The notes beneath the pieces were generated by a model. The model saw only the letters and a program-made list of their open reading frames with translations. It did no database searches and was not told where the DNA came from. Shown piece after piece: positions 7,236-10,196 of a DNA stretch of 10,196 nucleotides (its first letter is position 1; every line of letters starts with the position of its first letter). The DNA is from Chitinophagaceae bacterium (GTDB taxonomy: Bacteria > Bacteroidota > Bacteroidia > Chitinophagales > Chitinophagaceae), in NCBI GenBank assembly GCA_025924755.1, contig JAICHT010000116.1, positions 1 to 10,196 on the forward strand. Reading direction: 5' to 3'. The translations under genes were made by a program, and so were the position numbers.

Positions 7236-7302
7236 AACAAATTTGCCTTTGCTATTACTTAGGCATCATTCCTTTATGAAAATCAATATGACAGTCATTA
7301 AC

Positions 7303-7336
7303 AAAAAGGCCTACAAGATGGTAAGTCTTATAGGCC
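7303..7336 (-). terminator. Intrinsic terminator of the propeller protein gene
   Basis: On the - strand an 11-base-pair stem (7326-7336 with 7308-7318, one mismatch) is followed by five T's (7307-7303). It begins 15 bases after the stop of the - strand gene, the right place for its transcript end. Confidence 0.8.
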
Positions 7337-7351
7337 CGTTTCTTACAGTAG

Positions 7352-9445
7352 TTATAACCTGTTTTTCCCTACAGTAAGGATGTCAATCCAACCACCCAAA
7401 GAGGCCCAACCGCTCCATCCATTATTGGGAGCCGTTTGCCAGTTGTGCCATACCGCACCATCTGACCCACGGGCAAAAACTTCCATACGGCCATCCTGAT
7501 TTTGATTTACGGATAATTTATCAATCCAACCGCCCAGGGAGGCCCAGCCACTCCAGCCGCTATTAGGTTCTACTTGCCAGTTGTGCCATACTGCGCCATC
7601 TCCACCGCGAGCAAATATCTCCATTCGGCCATCCGCATTCTGACCTATAGAAAGGATGTCAATCCAACCACCCAAAGAGGCCCATCCGCTCCAGCCATTG
7701 TTAGGAGCCGTTTGCCAGTTATGCCATACCGCACCGTCACTACCTCTTGCAAAAACTTCTAGCCTTCCATCTGCATTCTGACTCACAGTAAGGATATCAA
7801 TCCAACCACCTAAAGAATCCCAACCGCTCCATCCACTGCTAGGCGCCGTTTGCCAGTTGTGCCATACGGCACCGTCTGACCCACGGGCAAAAATTTCCAT
7901 GCGACCGTCAGCATTCTGGCCCACTGCTAATCTATCAATCCAACCACCCAGAGAGTCCCAGCTACTCCATCCATTGTTGGGTGCTGTTTGCCACATATGC
8001 CATACAGCGCCATCGCCCCCTCTTGCAAAAACTTCCATACGGCCGTCAGCATTCTGGCTCACGGTTAACATGTCAATCCATCCGCCCAAAGAGGCCCAAT
8101 CACTCCATCCGGCACCGGTTTCCCATATATGCCAAAGCGCATTATCCGCTCCTATTGCAAATATTTCTAACCGGCCATCTGCATTTTGGCCAACTGCTAT
8201 CTCGCTGATCCATCCTCCTAAAGAGGCCCAATCACTCCATCCATTATTGGGAGCCGTTTGCCAGTTGTGCCATAAAGCGCCATCACCGCCTCTTGCAAAA
8301 ATCTCTAAGCGCCCTGAGTCAACAGTTCCTAATGGAAATACATTGTCAGTTGTTACATGAGACGGTGTTCCTTCGGGAAAATAAATTTGCAATAAGGCTT
8401 TGAAACGCTCTAAACCATCTGTTCGTCCTGTAAGTCTTGTATAGGTTTCCGCTAAGGTTGCCCCACCTGCGCAAACAATGTGCGTCCAGCTATAGGCCAA
8501 TTGGTAATGTAAATAATTTAGAAAAAGCACTGAACAGCCTATTGACAAATAATTTCTGTCTGTAGGGTCATTTACATTTACAAAATCAGGCCTTCCGGCA
8601 GCATCAAGCCATGCAGCAGCAGAGGTGAAGCCATCCAGCTCAGCCGGATATAATTCAGTTGCTAATATTCTGGAGATACCTTCCCCATTACTGGCCGCAC
8701 AGTTCCAACCCATATTTTGCACTGCGGAGAATACTTCTACTTCTTCCGCAACTACTAACATTCTTGTATGATCCACATCAGGACTGGCAGAAGTATCAGC
8801 ATCACAATAAATATCAGTAGCCGAACAACCATAGTGATAAGCCCCTCCGATACCTGCAGCAATAATAATATTAAATGGCCCTGCACTTATTCCACCAAAT
8901 TGTACCTGTAAATATGCATATTCATTTTCGCAGGAAGCCAAAACTCCGTCGGCAATAATTGGCCCATTAGCACCTAAGCCCGGATCATAATACACGTTAA
9001 AATTAGCGGTGCTTCCTCTTAAAGTGGCAGGGTAATCAAATCCTACCTTCCCCTCTGCCCTTGCAACTTGCTTTAGCAAACGTTCCATATTATCAGCATC
9101 CGGCTTTTGAAAAACATGGGGTTCAGGTCTACCCACTTTTCCTTTCAAGGCAGGAGATTTCAGCATGTCAATCTTTGGCATATTTCCCAAGGCACTTTTC
9201 TTTTTTGTGTTCATATCAAAACTTGGGATATTAGCAGAAGCAGAGAGATTGAATTTGGCAGAAGTGGTTTTTACAGGCATAGCAGCCGGCTGCATTTTGC
9301 TCTTGCCTGGGGTTGCTTTAACCAGGTCTTCTGTCAAGGGCATTTTTGATTTAGGTGGAGCGGCTTTCTTTATTGTACCATTTCCTCCTTTTCCATTAGC
9401 AGGAGCTCCTTTTGGCATTGGTGGTACATTTATGATACTATCCAT
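7352..9445 (-). CDS. Degenerate peptidase-like domain fused to a seven-bladed PLL/DUF346-type propeller
   Basis: The 697-aa product has three parts. Residues 1-~118 are Lys/Pro/Ala/Ser-rich and probably disordered, with KSKM twice (32-35, 48-51); no signal peptide. Residues ~119-372 form a conserved-looking domain with six Cys (172, 207, 214, 249, 304, 325). It carries VVAEEVEVFSA at 231-241 followed by SNGEGISRIL (252-261), which resembles the HExxH...(N/S)EG layout of gluzincin metallopeptidases. Here HExxH reads AEEVE (233-237), so zinc binding is unlikely. Residues 378-697 are seven repeats of the type GRMEIFARGxDGAVWHNWQ...GWSGW, as in PLL-like lectins (DUF346), whose seven-bladed propellers bind sugars. 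I infer a carbohydrate-binding protein with a non-catalytic or unknown central domain, possibly exported without a Sec signal; no type IX C-terminal domain follows the propeller. Monocistronic with its own terminator. The start fits: the next upstream codons give no clear ribosome site, as is usual here. Confidence 0.85.
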   Translation of the reverse strand: MDSIINVPPMPKGAPANGKGGNGTIKKAAPPKSKMPLTEDLVKATPGKSKMQPAAMPVKTTSAKFNLSASANIPSFDMNTKKKSALGNMPKIDMLKSPALKGKVGRPEPHVFQKPDADNMERLLKQVARAEGKVGFDYPATLRGSTANFNVYYDPGLGANGPIIADGVLASCENEYAYLQVQFGGISAGPFNIIIAAGIGGAYHYGCSATDIYCDADTSASPDVDHTRMLVVAEEVEVFSAVQNMGWNCAASNGEGISRILATELYPAELDGFTSAAAWLDAAGRPDFVNVNDPTDRNYLSIGCSVLFLNYLHYQLAYSWTHIVCAGGATLAETYTRLTGRTDGLERFKALLQIYFPEGTPSHVTTDNVFPLGTVDSGRLEIFARGGDGALWHNWQTAPNNGWSDWASLGGWISEIAVGQNADGRLEIFAIGADNALWHIWETGAGWSDWASLGGWIDMLTVSQNADGRMEVFARGGDGAVWHMWQTAPNNGWSSWDSLGGWIDRLAVGQNADGRMEIFARGSDGAVWHNWQTAPSSGWSGWDSLGGWIDILTVSQNADGRLEVFARGSDGAVWHNWQTAPNNGWSGWASLGGWIDILSIGQNADGRMEIFARGGDGAVWHNWQVEPNSGWSGWASLGGWIDKLSVNQNQDGRMEVFARGSDGAVWHNWQTAPNNGWSGWASLGGWIDILTVGKNRL
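7355..8314 (-). repeat. Seven tandem 138-bp (one 132-bp) repeats encoding propeller blades
   Basis: Blades in protein order lie at 8314-8177, 8176-8045, 8044-7907, 7906-7769, 7768-7631, 7630-7493 and 7492-7355. Each begins GR(L/M)E and ends QNAD or close to it. Blade 2 is two residues shorter, carries AIGADNALWHIWET and is the most divergent; blade 3 has WHMW and the rest WHNW. Blade 7 ends GKNRL at the stop. Blades 5 and 7 are almost identical in protein, and their last 30 or so bases are identical in DNA. Confidence 0.93.
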
Positions 9446-9491
9446 AATAAAAATGGTTTAAAGATTATAAGAATTTTACTCTTAAGCTATT

Positions 9492-9508
9492 ATCAATTTA
9501 CAATTGAT
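9492..9508. promoter_or_regulatory. Inverted repeat ATCAATT-TAC-AATTGAT upstream of the propeller gene
   Basis: Perfect seven-base arms (9492-9498, 9502-9508) with a three-base spacer lie 47-63 bases upstream of the - strand ATG. A -7-like TAATCTTT (9467-9460, - strand) lies between it and the gene. The position would suit an operator, but no regulator gene is nearby. Confidence 0.35.
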
Positions 9509-10041
9509 GGAATCACTATGTAATAGGTAGCATGACCCTTAGTGCTATCAGGATTTAATTGAATGTGGTTCATTGAAAAACGAATCAGGCACTTTACCTC
9601 CTTTTGTTTATAAGAGTGGATAAGGCATTAAGATTAATACAGCGATTCACGTTTTCTGATTCATAGAAATAAAGCAGTTGATAGGGCAAATAGTTAAAGC
9701 CAGTGCTAGGGCAACTCCATCTTAGGCTTGGACTTTTTACAGGGTGGAAATAAAATTGCCTGGAAGGGTGTAGTTCAATTCTGCAGATAGAATTTCGAAT
9801 ATTAAATTTAATACAAATAAAGGAAAATCGCAATATTTCATTTTAAAATAAGAATATGTACACCAGCGAAATGCGGATGTTATGAATAAGTATTTGCCTG
9901 GATTGATGAATATATAGATACTGCCCTTTCCGGCTATATGCTTCCAAACAAATTCATAAACCTCTTTATCCTATCACTACCGGCTTAGAATAACTTTTAG
10001 AACAAACGGTATTACACACACAGCAGCAAACTTAAAATTAA

Positions 10042-10087
10042 AAGCATGCTTGAATATTGGGCAAGCTTAACTGAATAGCCAAATATT
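10042..10087 (+). promoter_or_regulatory. Palindrome and competing stems before the last gene
   Basis: AAGCATGCTT (10042-10051) is a perfect palindrome. GCTTG (10048-10052) can pair with CAAGC (10062-10066). The enclosed AATATTGG (10053-10060) can instead pair with CCAAATATT (10079-10087) with one bulged base. The two stems exclude each other, and the block ends 50 bases before the ATG at 10138. Operator or leader structure is possible; the stems are short. Confidence 0.25.
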
Positions 10088-10137
10088 AACGAAGAACGGT
10101 AAATCCTTATTTTTATAGAATACAACCAGAATCGTTA

Positions 10138-10196
10138 ATGACCCTATACCAAAAACTACAGCAAGCCAAAAGCGAAGAAGATGTAAAAGACGCTTA
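10138..10196 (+). CDS. Start of a gene cut by the window end, product uncertain
   Basis: ATG 10138 is the first start after an in-frame stop at 10087-10089 and opens 19 codons, MTLYQKLQQAKSEEDVKDA, before the window ends. The hydrophilic helical start with an EEDVKDA stretch recalls, from memory only, the N-termini of some large restriction/DNA methyltransferase proteins. Nineteen residues cannot support that call. A real gene start is likely because the residues look coding-like and a long gene-free leader precedes it. Confidence 0.45.
   Translation, partial: MTLYQKLQQAKSEEDVKDA

Larger units (their letters stand above)
9446..10137. other. About 690-base intergenic stretch without a recognisable gene
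   Basis: The stretch separates the divergent propeller gene (-) and the last gene (+). All frames are stop-dense except a 79-codon - strand frame (9594-9833) that looks like no protein family. I see no tRNA, insertion sequence end or CRISPR repeat. Only the inverted repeat at 9492-9508 and the small stems near 10042-10087 stand out. Its length exceeds what two promoters need, so it may hold a decayed gene or a small RNA. Confidence 0.5.

Noticed and set aside
7355..8314. Tandem repeats considered as a CRISPR array
   Set aside because: The units are 138 bases, contiguous without spacers and translate to one continuous propeller.
7857..8360. 167-codon + strand frame opposite the propeller repeats
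   Set aside because: It repeats with the blade period and is the shadow of the well-supported - strand repeats.
9594..9833. 79-codon frame on the - strand in the long intergenic region
   Set aside because: No family resemblance, biased composition and no conserved features; treated as chance.

Overview
The window looks like chromosomal DNA of a member of the Bacteroidota, most likely of the Chitinophagaceae type. The reasons are AT-rich, stop-dense intergenic DNA, starts without clear Shine-Dalgarno sequences, promoter-like boxes that only loosely fit the TAnnTTTG pattern, a small free-standing response regulator of a type common in that phylum, and the style of the kinase and the membrane cyclase. 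This placement is inference from gene style; no ribosomal or marker gene is present.

Left part (1-5667, all + strand). The window opens inside a histidine kinase: the end of a PAS domain, a HisKA_3 dimerisation/phosphoacceptor domain and an ATPase domain. After a 288-base gap comes a compact three-gene run that is probably one operon. It holds two tandem homologous FAD-linked oxidases of the lactone oxidase type (535 and 560 aa, 4 bases apart) and, 32 bases later, a six-helix membrane class III adenylate cyclase with all catalytic residues. The first oxidase keeps the histidine expected to bind FAD covalently and the HWGK motif. The second has Gln and HWGY at these places, so the pair looks like one competent enzyme plus one altered paralogue, tied to cAMP production.

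Middle (5668-7351). This holds a 55-codon gene followed by a textbook terminator, a perfect inverted repeat, about 450 bases of apparently non-coding or decayed DNA, and a free-standing CheY-like response regulator (140 aa). Next is a convergent intergenic region with terminator hairpins for both directions.

Right part (7352-9445, - strand). A 697-aa protein has three parts: a disordered Lys/Pro/Ala-rich N-terminus, a Cys-containing central domain that resembles a zinc peptidase with its HExxH motif degenerated to AEEVE, and seven near-identical 46-residue repeats that should form a complete seven-bladed PLL/DUF346-type beta-propeller, a fold known for lectins. It is monocistronic and followed by its own terminator. 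About 690 bases without a recognisable gene follow, and the last 59 bases are the start of another + strand gene.

The two points most worth following up are the oxidase/degenerate-oxidase/adenylate-cyclase operon and the dead-peptidase/propeller protein. I see no CRISPR array, tRNA, rRNA or intact insertion sequence.
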